From: Mangifera indica
Lineage: Eukaryota > Streptophyta > Magnoliopsida > Sapindales > Anacardiaceae
Direction of reading: 5' to 3'
Assembly (NCBI RefSeq): GCF_011075055.1
Contig: NC_058145.1
Coordinates: 508,887 to 572,886, forward strand
DNA: 64,000 bases
Shown: one piece after another, positions 24,901-38,689 of the stretch
Layout of the letters: each line of letters opens with the position of its first letter
How positions within the stretch are numbered: position 1 is the first letter of the stretch
Position numbers and translations under genes: made by a program
The notes under the pieces: model-generated
Database searches by the model: none
The model's input: only the letters and a program-made list of their open reading frames with translations
Told to the model about the DNA's origin: nothing

Positions 24901-27900
24901 GTGAAGCTTTTGAACTGGAAGACCTCTCAACTGATAACTCCCCCAAATGGTCATCATCAATTTTACTAGTTCTCTCAATCAATCTATACTTAGAACCTCT
25001 ATCTGATACTCCTGAAAAGCCAGTTACCTCCTTTGAGGAAATTGCTTTTGGCCTTTGTTCTGTCATAGAATCTCTGTACTTCAAATCTTCCTGCTTTGTA
25101 TGTCTAGAACCAAAAATAAAATATTACCACAGAATTCAAAAACTATAAAAAGCAAGACAATAGGATTGCAAGTTCCGCCATAAGAGATGCCTGCCACCAT
25201 TGAATACAATCAAAACTCTATGAATATGATATCTGAAAAATGTGATTTCCGTACCTCAAATCATAGAAGTTCAAAAAAGCTAACCATTAAAAATCACCAA
25301 ATATGTGAATAATTTGGGAGGTATACCAGAAGGAATACTATTGACCTAAGTACCAATTCTAACAGCATTTTTTTAATTAAAATAGAAATTATCATATTAT
25401 CAAGGGATACCTGCTCTCATCGCCACCATGTGAACTGGAGCTGGGAGAAGTCCTTCTATTGCTACTCACAGTAGAATCAGCATAGACTTGACGTGACCGA
25501 GACCTTCCCCTATCTGCATCTGACTCAAGTCTACTGCTGCTCAACGATTTGCTTTCCATGTCAGGGTAGTGTTTTTTGATACCTCTAAACTTAGTATCAT
25601 TGGAATCATCATGCTCATCAGGGGATCTCTTCTTTCCTCTGCTATCTTTGTATTTGATACTCCTGTCCTCAAGGTGTGACCCATCATGATCAAGATCTCC
25701 ATCATGATCATGGACAAGATCATGATCCCGGTTTCGATCTCGTTGATCTCGCTCACGGTCACGGCAGTCAAGATCCTGATCTCGTTCTAGTTCCCGATTC
25801 CGCTCCCGGTCCCATTCATGGTCTCCATCATCACGGTTGCGATCACGATCACAATCCCTATCACGCTTCCGGTAGTGATCACAATCATGGTCATATTCAC
25901 GTTCTCGATCACGATCACTTTCCTGTGGCTTAAATTTTTTTTGTCTAGTTTCCGTTGCATCTTTTTCATCCCTAAAGTGCTTATCATCAGACCTACTACT
26001 AGTATGATCTCTGGCACGGTTCCGCTTGTCATCTCGATGTCTGCTGTCCCTGTCCACATCTTCCCGGTACTTATCCCTATATCTTTCGTCCTTATGCTTC
26101 TCATCTTTCTGTTTTCCATCGTTAACAACATCATCCGACCATCTATTATTGATGTCCCTGATATCAATGTCAGGCTTATCCCCATCACCAGAAGCATCTT
26201 TCCTTCTCCTGGCTCGTTTCTCCAGCTGAATCTCTGTATCAGGACTTGGTAACTGATCCTGTACATTTGACTCTGCAAAAAAAAAAAAGAATGAGTAAAG
26301 GGGAGTTTCATCATTCAGCAACAAACATTAACTTAAAAATAATCCTCTATTCTGTACAGCAGCTAGATACACAGAGCTTTTCGTATCTCACTCAAAGAAG
26401 TACTTAATTCATCCAAGCTAAGACATTGATATGATCTAAGACAGGAACCCATATAACTGACAATGTCCTTTCTAGAATCATAGGGCACAATTTCATATAC
26501 AATAACAATAAAAATAAAGCTAGATGAGCATCGTAGTCGCACTACCTAATTTATTTTTCATTGAAAAAACCAAAAAAAAAAACTCTTTATTCAAACTCAA
26601 TGCAACACTAAGTGTCATAATTCATTGCAACCATAAAAGATCTACAACCTACTAATCACCTTAAATTTCATTCAAGTGTAGTATGCTAAAACACTTATTT
26701 CCAGGAAAAAAAAAAAAAACAATAACTAGCAAATGACATAAATAAATGTACATCTAAACTAGTGTTCCTTTTGCATTTAGAAATAGCAAGAGTCAATGCA
26801 AGAGAAAGGAGAAAAGAAGCAAATTCAATTAGCATCAAACTTCTATGATACTCCTGCTCAATACAAGAAAGAGTTTAGATCATCCAAAAATTCCATGCAT
26901 GATCATATTGGAATATCTGCATTGGCATGGGAATTGGCACATTAACCACACCAGTTTATCTAAACTAAATAAAAAGCCAGAACTATATAGTTAAACCAAA
27001 GTAGACATGTGGTTACGACAACCAATCTCAGTTCAGCAGAAGAACCCACGTCCAATGGCTTTTATTCTCCTTATGTTTGGCAACAACTGCCTCATCAATA
27101 AAATACAATCCCTACTTCAATTTAAAACAAAAAAGATTAAATTATAGTTCATCCATCTTAACCAAGTTACTTGCTCTAGCAATGCATTAGGCTTTAATGC
27201 AAAATCTAACTCTATAAACTGTATGCTTAAGATAAAAGACATCAAAATCATCGAGATTGCATTTTACATATGTAAATATTTTGTAGAATCAGATTTGTGA
27301 ACCATGTACGCTGTAAAAGAAGTCCTCTTGGGTATATAGTTTGACATACAATCATCCAGACAAGATTTTCTTACTCCTAGAATTCACAAGACAAACCTTT
27401 GCTAGTAGTTTTGACTTTTGATATCTTTAAAACTATAAAGTTTTCCATACTTAACTGGTGAACAAATTAGGGTTTTCCAGTTCAAATCCAAGTTGAGAAT
27501 TGTAAATTTCCTATCTCAACACAAGCATTTATTTGTAATTCTGTGGTCTTCAACAATCTTCTGATTTTTTCAAACTTAACCAGAGAACACATTCTTCATT
27601 TTTTACCCAAATTCGACAAGACAATTTCAGGATCCCAATTGGAATTCAAGTTGTTAATCCTTGTCCAGAAACTACAGATCTGTGTATCCTAGTAGTCAGA
27701 GTATTGTCAAATTTTATGGAAAGGTATATAAAGTTCCTATAATTAACCATTGTATAGAACTAGACTAGGAAATTTGTTTTCCTATTTTACCACAAAATAA
27801 GCATATTTAGTTGAGAAGGACCACAAAATCGTGTGTATGCCCGCTTTTAGATACATCTGCCGAAAATTTTAAAGCAGTAAGTTCTTTTAATCTAAGTCCA

Positions 27901-30229
27901 AGAAGTATAGTTGGTCTCACATGATGGATTCTATGTTTTAGTGTTTTTCGTTCATGACAACAGTTCAAATTCTGGAAACAAATTGTTTTAGTGTTGAACA
28001 GATATTGTTTCTATTTGAAAATGGAAGTATAGTTGCACTGCTACTTGTGTTCCAATTAAATCAAACTCCTAAATATACAGAGATCACAAATCCAGATATA
28101 ATCATTTAATTCAATAAGAATCCATAGCAGAATTAGCAACCAAAATAACCTGAAGCTTTTTTAACAAAGAGGAGGCCTGAAATTTACAAGATAATAAACC
28201 CAGACAAATGAAAAGCATATCAGATCATTTATAAAACAATGCTTGATTGATTATAAAGTGCGACACAAGGACTTCAAGCAGCCAAGTAGCAACAAGTGGA
28301 GCCACAAAGTAGAAACTAATCCTAAGCAACTCTCTGTTACCCCAGTAGAAAATGGTACACAGAAACAACCACAAAGACAGATTGACAACGCAAATTTATA
28401 GGCTTCCTAATGATTAAAAAGTTACATTTTCAACAAATGGAAACAATTACACACAGGTCCCTTCAAAAAGTAGGTAAGAAAAATCTTTCAAGCATTCTTA
28501 AGAGTCCATTCACTGAATAAGGATTAAAATAGAGTTTACGGTTAAAACAGCTTTGTTTCATAACACTGGAAATTTTCATATATCAATAGAATGATTTATG
28601 TGAGAGCTAAATAGCATTTTGCACAAAAACCATGGTATACAATCACTAAAAGGGATGGGCATCTGTTGACAAAAATAAGTTCCCCTCAAAAGACCCAAAC
28701 CCCAAAAAAAAAACCAACTCATAACAGGACTTTGTTGTATTTCATATCATTTATGCCTTTTAATTGTAGTGAAACAAGAAGATAGGTGATTCTTTATTTT
28801 CTACACACAAACCTGAGACTTAATTCTATTCCAACAACGGGAAAACTGAAAACATAAAAAGCCAGTTTCAGATTTGATTCGTATTACTTAAATAGCAGTG
28901 TTTCCTACTCATGTTAATTTTTTAATGCACATTTAACCTTGCTATATCCTAAAATCTACATCCAAAAAAGAAAGTACAATGTATGACCAGATAAGAAAAA
29001 AAATTACAAGAAATATGCTGCAAGTAGAAACAATTCAATTAACTCCACTAGATACACCATATATAAAAATCAATCAATAAGAATGCTAACATTATATGTT
29101 AGCTAACGAAAAATAAAGAATCTAAGTTAAAAAAATTATGGCAGGTACCAATTCGTATAGCATAATCTTTTAATTCAAAAACTAAAATAATTACAGCTTT
29201 AATTGCCCAGAACTCCTTTCGCTCAAAATACAAACTTCTTAATCTTATTCAAGTGACCATAACAACTGTGACATATAAGGATTCCCAGCATCCATTTAAA
29301 ACCATCAACTTGGCAAGACAACATTATTGCTAAACCATTCAAATTTAACAGTACATAGAAGCTACATAATCAAATCTAAAAACAAAATAAAACAAAAAAA
29401 ACAAATGGGACTGTTTGAACAAAGCTATCAGTTGACATGCATGAAAATCAGTGCTTAATTCCTCTAAGCCCAAAAAAAAAAAAAAACTGGCAAATAAGCA
29501 TTTAACAGCATATCAACCCTTCCGATTCCTAGTACACTTGCTAATAAAAGTGGTTACATTTGTATCAGCAAATTGAACCGTGTGTTAAAATTGGTCAAAG
29601 TCGAACAAATGTCAGCATATACAAGAACAGAGTAATAAAAACAAGTATGCACAAAACAAAAATTCATACATACTCCATTTTCAATCGGTTACCTTACCAG
29701 TTTTTTCATTTATACCCAGTTGCTTGTTTTGCTCTTCACTCTCAGCAAATCTCTCGCTTTTCCCTTCCTTCCCCTTCCTCTCTCTCTCCCTCTCCCTCTC
29801 CACTTCTCTACTCTCCTTTCGACTCGATTCTCTATGCTTCCCTTCACTCTTCGACTTCTGAAACTCATCGTCATCCCTCCTCTTACTCCTCGTTTCACTC
29901 AAAACTTTGGATTTCCTGGAGCTACTCTCAGTCCTATCATCCTCACCGCCGCCATCCCACCTGTCATTCCTGCTGTCCTCAACCCGGTCCTTCCGCCGCT
30001 TAGACGAGGAATTATATTCATCATAGTCACCAATGCCTGAGCCAAACGCGTCCTTACACTCCTTCGAATCCAGCTTCCGTTTCTCACCTGCGTCCTTCGA
30101 AACCCTAACACTACTGCTCTCATCCTTCCCTTTCCGGTCCTTCAAGCTGGAGTCCTTCTCAGAATCCGAGTAATCCCTCGCATCTCTCGAACTCCTCTTA
30201 CTTGATTTGTGCTTTGAACTCCGCGTCAT
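21966..30229 (-). CDS. Large RD/RS-rich protein, At5g53440-like
   Basis: Five exons on the minus strand: 29698-30229, 25411-26272, 23738-25103, 23556-23639 and 21966-22655 (TGA), joined in frame to 1177 residues. The start is the ATG at 30229 (MTRSSKHKSSKRSSRDAR). The N-terminal third is extremely charged, first KR/SE/DD-rich, then a long run of RD, RE and HD dipeptides, as in nuclear RNA-processing proteins. The middle is Gly/Pro/Met-rich (GGVGSPSFMGS; PNGFMFQHGPPHGGFQ). A conserved-looking block around SCRAYLAKLDISKELTAPEL follows, and then an acidic Ser/Thr-rich tail. Length and N-terminus match my memory of At5g53440, annotated as a CCCH zinc-finger-like low-similarity protein, but I see no CCCH finger here. 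The function is unknown; a role in splicing or transcript processing is an inference from composition. Intron 1 is about 3.4 kb. Confidence 0.85.
22981..23463. repeat. Three tandem ~170 bp repeats in an intron
   Basis: Units begin at 22981, 23152 and 23319 with GATCCAATAACCATATCATG. Each continues with GATTGA(C/T)ATGGAAGAAAA, CATTAATCATCAA and ACATTATGTTGTC. Spacing is 171 and 167 bases and the third unit is shorter. They lie in the intron between exons 4 and 5 of the RD-rich gene. Confidence 0.92.
26273..29697 (-). other. Long first intron of the RD-rich gene
   Basis: A 3.4 kb stretch without a convincing reading frame on either strand. The donor GTAAGGTAAC and acceptor TTTTTTTTTGCAG are on the minus strand. 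No structured repeat was recognised. Confidence 0.6.
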
Positions 30230-31646
30230 CACTTATCTGAAAATCTCAAAACCCTAATCCCTCACAATCGAACACTAGATCAATTTCTCAAAACCCCAGT
30301 CCCAAATCCGAGACTCAAACCTAACAAAACAAAACCCTAGCCGAGTGGAGATGGATAATATTAAAATAATGATAACAATAATGGTAAACGTGCGAAGATT
30401 CGAATATTTAAAAGCACGAACAGTAGAAACCCCAACAGGACGGGATCAGCGGAGTTACGGAGGAGTTGGGGGTAGGAGAATGGGATCGAAAATGAGAGAA
30501 ATTACGAGAGAACCACGAAAAAGGGAGAGAGATTTGGAGATTGAAACAAGGATAAATGTGGAAGAGCATTTAATGTTGAAGAAAGCAGGTATGTTTTTTG
30601 TGTTGTTGTTACTTGTTAGGCCTGGCGCTTTTTGCAGTTTTGTCATATCGCTAGTACTAATAAGACTCTAAGAAGACTTGTAGTGAAGATGCATTCCGAT
30701 TTGACTTAGGTGCCCTCAGTTGTATTTTGTTTTTACGGTTTTATCCCGCTGTTGTTTGGATTGAAATTACTAATTTTTTAAAATTTTTTTACTGAAAAAT
30801 ATTAGTGAAAAATACGATAATTTGATACTTTCTGATCCCATAAAAATTATATTTTACTAATGTCACGTCATATTAACTAAAATAATTGAGAATTTTGAAC
30901 ACAGGTTCCGCAAAATCTCTCAAATTTTTCTTCATAATTGATGACTGTTTTTTCTTTTTTGGTAAACTTTCAAGCAAACCAAACTCAAATTTGAACTAAT
31001 CATCAAGAATTCGAGTTAAGTTGGAGATAGTCTTAATTTAAGTTCAATTCGAATCCACCTATAATAATTGCAAATTCCTACAGTGTAATCTGAACTCTAC
31101 TAAAGCTCATTTTAAGCTCTAACAATCAATGCATTAAATTTTGACATACATACCCATGAAAATTACGAAAGGCCCCACCATCAGTTCATATCTACCTTTA
31201 CAATCATTAACATTCTTAATCAAACAGAAATCACAGCTAAAATTCACCTACAGAAATCATCAACACATTTGAGATTCATTCTTCTTTCATTTAAACAGGG
31301 TAAAGAGATTGACAAGTCTAAGGCTACATTTGATGGTGCAAATAATCCTGACTGTAAAAATATGCTAATTACTGTAACAAGTATATAGCAATACCACACT
31401 TTGCCAAGCAGATAAAATCCAAACACCAATCCTGACCTGACTAGATTGCCAAGAACGGAACCAAGCCCAACAGTCACAGTATAAAATTGTGTCAAGTTAG
31501 ACTTTTATGTGCCATGGTGCAAATTCGGGGCTCACAAACAAACCAACCTCCATAGAGTGAAACACAGGTAAAGCAAAGTAAAGCTCACCACCTTAGAATG
31601 AAATTCACTAGTAGCTTCCCTCCCATCCTAGTGATGATCGTTCTCC
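30230..31646. other. Space between RD-rich gene and SF3A3
   Basis: 30230 to about 30360 is probably the 5' UTR and promoter-proximal DNA of the RD-rich gene. About 30960-31080 holds a remnant of the dispersed AGCTCGA-type repeat (AAGAATTCGAGTTAAG, AATTCGAATCCACC). The part next to 31647 should be the SF3A3 3' UTR. No further gene recognised. Confidence 0.5.
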
Positions 31647-34600
31647 TTAGATCAGTCCTTGACGCTGCAGATCAGTGTAGGTCTTCTTGTTGTAGATATT
31701 ACCCTCTTTGTCTTCATATTCTTCTTCAAGATCTGGGCGCCACTTGTTCACACCTTGTCGTTCTTGTATTTTCTTCCACAGATCTTTGGCTTCCTGCACA
31801 ATAAATGATTTTGGTTACTTGCTGATAGCAGCAAAAAATTTATTACCAAATGTCGTAGCTGCAGCATGTAATTTGCAGTCATCTACAACTTTACTCATAA
31901 TTTTTGTAGCGTTAGCACAACCTTTAGATTGTGTTATTCATTTACCAAACCAAAAAATGGACATATGTCAAATAGTCATCAGATAGAATTAACAATTCTT
32001 GACCGGACGACTAGAACAATAACATTGACCATTCATGTTGCATGTGAAAATCAAAATTCCACCAATTCCAGAAAACACCATAGACAAGTTAAGACGGGGA
32101 ACTAATTCATGTCAATGACTTGTTATCACTAACAATTACTTGCAGCAAAAATAATGGGGGAAAAGAAAAGAAAGAATGAGAGATATACCTCAATTGATGT
32201 GATTTCATTAAAGTTCTTGGTGTTTGGAATACCAAGGCAACGCATTCCATGTTGATGGCGCCATTCCTTGAAATGCCGCTCAAAGGCTCTACGCCCCCAA
32301 TAGCTGTAGTTCCCACATATCTCACATTTAAATTCCTGAATTTGAGAATCACAATCTTGTGAGCCATAAAAAACTAAAGCAAACAAGTAACAAGGAGTTC
32401 TTCATTCTCCAATAAGCTCTGTATCAGCCACTTCATCCATATAACTTTTAAATTCAAAATATGAAAAAAAAATGATTTTATGAATCTCCAAAAACTTGCA
32501 GGTATCCTAGAATTAAGCACAAAAATACCTGTCCCAGACCATGAAGCTTGTATAGCCAATAAGGTATAGGTTTCCCATCCCAACCCATTGGCAATTTAAG
32601 GGGATTGTAAATCTGCTGCTCTTCATCATCACTTTCAGTGTCAACTTGTGTATCCTCTTGCTAAAAATTCAAAAGCAAGTAACCACTGTTAACTGATATT
32701 ATAACAACTCAAGGATTAAATTCATAACAAAAAACCGAAAAAACAATATGCATATTCCAAAGGTGAGAATGCAACTGCAAAAAGTGTTGAGTTATAGGCA
32801 AGCCCACTGCTCCCAACTCCTTCAAAACCCAAATGACTAAGTTTTTGTGTTATAAACTAGCCATAAATTACATATGCTGCATATACCATAAAAAATCCCA
32901 CATGTAATTAATTTTAAAAGAGGAAAATGCTTGCAATAATCTATGGTGTATGACATCCACAATTCCACCTGAGACCTGAGTAAACCAAAGCCCCACAGCC
33001 ATGCATTTTATAGATGGATAGAACCTCAAGGGCAGCATCTCTCTTCAAATTTTGAACTAACATCTTAAAAAATGATGAACTGTACTGAACCATAGAAGGC
33101 TGCAATGGAAAACTATTAACTTACTTCTTCACGTTCTGCTTCCATTTCCTCGTATGTCAAAGCTTGTTTCTTCTCAACATTTTGTTTCGTTCGTTCAATT
33201 GTCTGCACAAGGTCAATAAAAACTTGAACATATAGCAGCCACCAAAAGTAAAACAGCACCACTATGCTTACTATTAGTAAATATGAACCAAGTAATACAA
33301 GGCAAATTACATTTAACAAAAAAGACAAGGACAAACTAAATAAGTAGAAAATGCTAACCTCTTCCAGTAAGGCACACAGTTTTTGCATTTTAGCTTCCAT
33401 CAAGGCAATGTCTTTTAAATTGCCAACTTCTTGTGGTGGTGCAGCAACCCCATTTTTTTCTGGCCCACGTGAACCTTTGGCAAAATGTTTCTTGTCTAAC
33501 TTTTCAAGAGGAGTGTGCTGCAACCAAATAAAAAAAATACACACTGAGGGAATACACCAACCCAAATTCTGAACACAGAGCTTCAAAGAAATTTAAGTTG
33601 AGCAATTTGTTTTATAAAGTACTACTGTCCTGGAAGAAGAAAGCAAAAACATAGTGCTTACTTATTGACATCTTCAGACTAAAGAGATTTTCACTGCATA
33701 TTATCACATTTCCAAGTCTTACAGTCACGGAATCAGCCAGCACTCAAGAGGCATACTAAGATTGGTCAAATTTCATAATTCATAAAATAATGCATTCCCA
33801 TTAATAATTTGCCAATTCATATCCACACACATACTAGAGATAGCCCATTCCCTCCTTTACCAGAATATGGTAAATTTAACTTAGAAAAGTATTACAGAAG
33901 TTCATTTCCACTAGATCTCATACACAATAAAACATAAAAAACCTTGTACTAGCAACCTTTGTAAGGAAAAGCCTCTCTGCACGCTGTTGTACAGTACCAC
34001 CACTCTTCAGTCCTAACATAGCCAATGCCTGCCAGGCAAGAAATGGTTAATAACTAAGTAAATAACAGAAGATGGAGCTAAAAGCATATTGATTGAAATT
34101 TTTCAAGGTCATGCAAATTGAACCTACATAAGATAAGAACATGGTGAAGGTATAATCTTCTTTGAAACAGAGAAAGATATTACGATTTCAAACGACACCA
34201 CAACGAACAATTCAAAATTCTATCTAATTTCCAGCATTTTCAGAAAGAGCAGAGCTCACCCAATAAATCTGAATTGATTCCAAACCGCACCCTAATGCAG
34301 AAAAAACTAAGATTCAGATAACCTAGCTTAAACATTGCAGCACACTTTCTTCTTATTATTTCTGTAACTGCATTTCTAACTTGCATTCAAATTGTCTAAG
34401 CTCTTAGAAAACTCTATAACAAAGATCTACTCAAGCAGATACTGGTCATGTACCACACAAAATCAGACAAACGTTCTCATATTAACTAAATTAACATTTA
34501 ACAGACAACATCAACTGAAAATGCCCAAATAATAACCAAATAACAAAAATTGAGACATCCACAGCTTTTCAGTTATAGGCACAATTACCTAGATTAGCTG

Positions 34601-36209
34601 TAGATGCCCTTGCAACTATAGGTTACAAGTTGTACATGTATATGGTTGCCAGTTGTACATATCAAAATGCAATTCATGCAACAAAAATGTAACCTGGAAT
34701 AATAATATGATCACAAATGGTCACCCTTACCTCCTTCAACTTTTCAGAACCGACTTCCATTAGTTCTTCAACAGTGCTGTAATAATCGAGATCTATTACA
34801 GTATGCTCAGTAGGAACATGTCCATTTTCTTCCCCCTCATTATTCCATCCTGGTATTGTGCCATTGGCCCATTGCTCTTCAAAATCAGCCACAACCTGCC
34901 ATGCATAACAATTAAACACAGCAAAGACAGAACAAAAACAGAAAATTTGCCTCATATCCATGTTCATGACCAAAAAATTATATTTAATTTCACCTTTGAG
35001 AATATTCTATCCAGATCTTGCAGTGGTTCTGTCCGCTGAAAAAAGTAAATTAAGTACTCTAGTAGATTTTCCATATATTCCCTGTACTGCCTGGTGAAAA
35101 TCATAATTAAAATTGAATTCCAAGTCTTGAGTGAATAACACTAAAGAAGAAGGTGCAAGAAAAAAGAAAAGCAACTCATTAATCAAACTATCCAAAAACA
35201 ACAGAGGAAAACAGTCCATGAACAGGTACCTTGTCATCTTCATTTTGCGGGGGATCTTAAGTGGCTGTGAGAAAACATCAAGGTAAGCTGAATACTCAAT
35301 GCGTTCTCCAAACTTAGAGTTAATGTACTGATTGAAAAGCTCATGCAAATCTAGGTACCGCCCAAAAGCTTCCTGAAAACAAAATTTATATGAAAATCAA
35401 TGTAAGAAGCATTGCAACGGAACAAGAAAAAATAAACAATTATACTGAAAACAAAATGCTGTAACATTTTCTTCAATCTGATACACAAATAGCATCCAAA
35501 TCACAAGAAATATTATCTTTACACCATCAATTCAAAAATTTTCTTCTTCTTCTTTACTTGAAGACCCCATTAATTGCGCACACTCTATCCTAATATATCA
35601 AGCATTAATTAACCCAAATCCGGCTTACATACCTCTCCACTAAACTCAATTAGCGGTTCCTCTTTAAGCAGATTTTCATATTCCTCATTAGCATCAACAA
35701 CACGTGCAGCCGGATGCCTCCTATGGTACTCACGAATCTGCACATAAAACGGAAATTTCACCACAAATTTCTAATCAACTTCTCCAAATTTCCCATTCTA
35801 AAAATTAAATTAAAAAAATCAGTTACCTCCTTTAATCTGTCGTAAAATGCACTAAACACATTTGTTCCTGTCGCAGTTTGGCCTCCAAGAGCCGCAATCT
35901 CATCCTTCCTCGCATTATCTTTATCTTCATAAATCTCAACCTGTTAAAAAAACCACGAAACGATGCCGTGAATCTCAACTCTAACTTTGCAATAAAACAA
36001 AAAAGCCAATATTTTAAAGTTCATGATAAATTTACGAGTTTTTCAGTAGTGGCGGTGATTGTATCGATCATATTACGAACACGGTGAGTCTGAAACAAGC
36101 GGTCCTTGTTGGAGGTTGGCTCGGTCTGTAGATCCTTCACTACAAGCCGTTCGAGCCGCTCCACTTCCTCGTGAGCCGCGCGAGTCACCTCCAGCAGAGT
36201 CGACGACAT
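31647..36209 (-). CDS. SF3A3: Splicing factor 3A subunit 3 (SF3a60)
   Basis: Twelve exons on the minus strand: 36036-36209, 35827-35940, 35633-35737, 35230-35372, 34994-35090, 34731-34895, 33957-34028, 33359-33517, 33125-33202, 32529-32660, 32189-32335 and 31647-31793, giving 510 residues, the usual plant length. It is a core component of the U2 snRNP SF3a complex, which helps recognise the branch point in the nucleus. The N-terminus [20 protein letters not shown] is the SF3a60 signature. Mid-protein segments include [16 protein letters not shown] and [20 protein letters not shown]. The matrin-type zinc finger [20 protein letters not shown] starts at about residue 415, with Cys417, Cys420, His434 and His440. 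The C-terminus is [19 protein letters not shown]...TDLQRQGLI. From memory the Arabidopsis gene is ATROPOS (At5g06160). Every exon junction keeps frame; nothing looks damaged. Confidence 0.97.
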
Positions 36210-36212
36210 TGT

Positions 36213-36233
36213 AGCTCTCTCTCTCTCTCTCCG
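36213..36233 (-). repeat. (GA)n tract in the SF3A3 5' UTR
   Basis: A CT run on the plus strand, read as GAGAGA on the mRNA strand, ends only a few bases before the SF3A3 start codon. GA/CT tracts are common in plant 5' UTRs and core promoters. Confidence 0.7.
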
Positions 36234-36589
36234 CCAGTGCGCGGTCCGGGGGGCTTAGGGTTTTTCCAACTTTTCTTTCCACTAAATTATCGATAATGAA
36301 ACAACTGTACTGTAAGTAACATGACCAAAACGGCGCCGTTTCTAACTGACGTGGCCGAAATTTGGGTATTAGCAGTAGTAAGTTACTGCGGCCTAACAAA
36401 AAAAAAGGTTACTGCAGTGGTATCGTTGCTGCCAGCAACCAATAAACATGACACTGGCACGGGCCTGTCTACGCAATGTGCAAGAAATGCATAGCGGCAC
36501 TTCCGGATGGGCTTGAGAGACTCAGGAAACATGAAAACTATCATAGGCATACATAATTCAGATAGAGTAGCTAGAAAAAATATGCACAA

Positions 36590-36860
36590 AATGGTGATTG
36601 GAGGGACAAATGCGTGCACCACTCGGACAGACTGCACGCACCACTCAGACAGGTCACGCAATTAAGCATTAAGACAAACCGCGTGCAAGCATTCAGACAA
36701 ACCGTGCACACACCATTCAGATAAGCATTCATACAAATCACATGCAAGCATTCAGAGAAACCGCTCGCAAGCATTCAGACATATCGCAACAAGTTGAGAC
36801 AAATGCGCAAGCGCGACAGCTCACACAGCGCTTGCACACACGACATCCAGATGGGTCACA
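36590..36860. repeat. Degenerate GC-rich minisatellite
   Basis: Repeated variants of AAGCATTCAGACAAACCG and TGCACGCACCACTCAGACAG, with a period near 30-40 bases and much internal change. Local GC content is higher than in the surrounding spacer. Confidence 0.7.
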
Positions 36861-37582
36861 CGCAGGCAAGGAAGTGAGTTGCTGGTCCAGGTAGAAAAAC
36901 AACCTTACGGACTTTGCATTTTTAGGCGATTTAAAGGCTTAAACCTTGTCATTCTAAGCACTAAACAAGTGGCCAAAAACTTGACCAAGTCAAAAGAGAA
37001 GTGACACTCTGCACTTGCGCAAGGAAATGTCCCATGAAGCCAAGAGTACACAACAAGCAAGAAAATATGGGCAGAAAAACGTGATTGGATAATTCTTGAA
37101 TGCAGGTGGCTACATTTCATGAAAACACATCTCATGGTGTATATAAATTGTCTAAGATAATACCTAAGTGATTGGGGATGTCAACCACATATGGTACCTA
37201 TAAATTGAGGGTTGTGTAAGGAAGGGAAGCGTGTGAAAAAATCATTGGTTACTTTTCTCGCGTTTAATGAGTTCATTTGAAAAATACTCCCACACACTAA
37301 AATATGTAGAAAATAGGATGTTCAATATACGAGAAAAATACCCTATCTTTTAATTAATTATAAAAGATTCACAAGTTTATTTTAATTTGTAACTGATGAA
37401 AAATATATTTTATAAATAATAAAAAAGTTGATGATCTTGTTTTAAATGAAGACATATGTCTAAATACTAGAATTCTAATATATTTGTCATATTAAAATAT
37501 CAGAAAAACAAGTTTTAGAAGAAAAATACAATAAAACGGTAAATTTAATGGAATGCAGAAACCTCACATGTGTAGTTTGCTC
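36861..37582. other. Intergenic spacer
   Basis: No gene recognised. Between the minisatellite and the hAT-like MITE. Confidence 0.4.
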
Positions 37583-37866
37583 TAGAGGTGGACTTAATCA
37601 GAACTAGTTTAAGCTCAAATCTATATTTTATTAGAATGAGTTAAACTCGAATTAGAGTTTTAACTCGACTCAAGTTTAAGCATTTGTCAATAATTCAACT
37701 CTTAGATATTATTGTTTATCCTTATTGCTTTGACAATATTATTTACTAATTTAAATAAATTTAAATTGAATATTATAAATTGAACCGATGCTTAAATATC
37801 ATAGATTTAAATTGAGTTTTAACCATTGTTTGAGGTTTAACTTGACTTCAATCAAATCCACCCCTA
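37583..37866. mobile_element. 284 bp hAT-like MITE
   Basis: Left end TAGAGGTGGACTTAATCAGA; inverse of the right end TAGGGGTGGATTTGATTGAA. The flanking 8-mers GTTTGCTC (37575-37582) and ATTTGCTC (37867-37874) differ at one base, as expected for an old 8 bp hAT target duplication. The arms carry AAACTCGAATTAGAGTTTTAA-like sequence. There is no coding capacity. Confidence 0.75.
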
Positions 37867-38504
37867 ATTTGCTCATACGTTTCTAATAAATGCAGAGTTT
37901 TATTCTTCAAAGATCTTAAGGATAATAATTATAAAATGTCCTTTTCACATTACTCACATTAAGCAATTTGGCTGGAAGATAGCGTATAAATTTTTATATT
38001 TGTTAGGACTCAAGTCTGGGTCCATTTAGTCAAGAATATGTACAATATACTAATTAATGTCAATTTTATTTGATGTCACATGTTTAAATGTTTATTAAAG
38101 TATTTAAAATCTAGGTTAATGCGTAGGAAAACATTGCCAATAACTATAAATTTTAATTAAATTTGGGATCTCATTTCAGTCCAATTCAAACCCTAGCTTG
38201 ATTTTGTCAAATTTTCCTATTTTGATGTGTATAATGGGTTTGATAATGACCCAAAGAAAAACTAGATTTTAAATATGAAAAGACGACAGAGTGTACAGGC
38301 GAAGTCAATTTTAATGTTAGTAAATTACAATTATGGGTGAGATTACAATATAATTACCTTAATTAATTACAGTAAGGCAAATTTATTGTAATTTTAAAAT
38401 AATTTTACACACCGTTCGCCGCATCTGCCCCACATTTCGTCACACCCACCGTCATATTGTGGCCCCAACCTATCACTTTGCTTACATCAAAGATAAAATA
38501 AATA

Positions 38505-38635
38505 AGAATAGTTGATGTGTATTTATTTATTGAATTATTTTAAAACTAAAAATAAAATAAATAATACATCATTTAACCATATAACAATTCATTCAATTAT
38601 TAAAATCTATTTATTTTATATATAATAATACTTGT
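38505..38635. mobile_element. Palindromic AT-rich MITE, copy 5
   Basis: Resembles the centre and one arm of the family at 11356: GTATTTATTTATTGAATTAT to TATTTTATATATAATAATAC. Degenerate. Confidence 0.4.
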
Positions 38636-38689
38636 TATGTTCAAACCCTAACGTAAGATGTTTAATGTAATTTCATACAAATTTGTTAA

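Noticed and set aside
25676..26252. Open frames on the plus strand opposite the RD-rich exon
   Set aside because: They are complements of the repetitive RD/RE codons of the minus-strand gene.
29560..30040. Open frames on the plus strand opposite exon 1 of the RD-rich gene
   Set aside because: Ser/Pro/Leu-rich shadow of a Lys/Arg/Glu/Ser-rich exon; no family recognised.
30345..30671. 108-residue open frame beside the RD-rich gene start
   Set aside because: Low-complexity composition, no recognisable domain, and it overlaps the likely promoter region.
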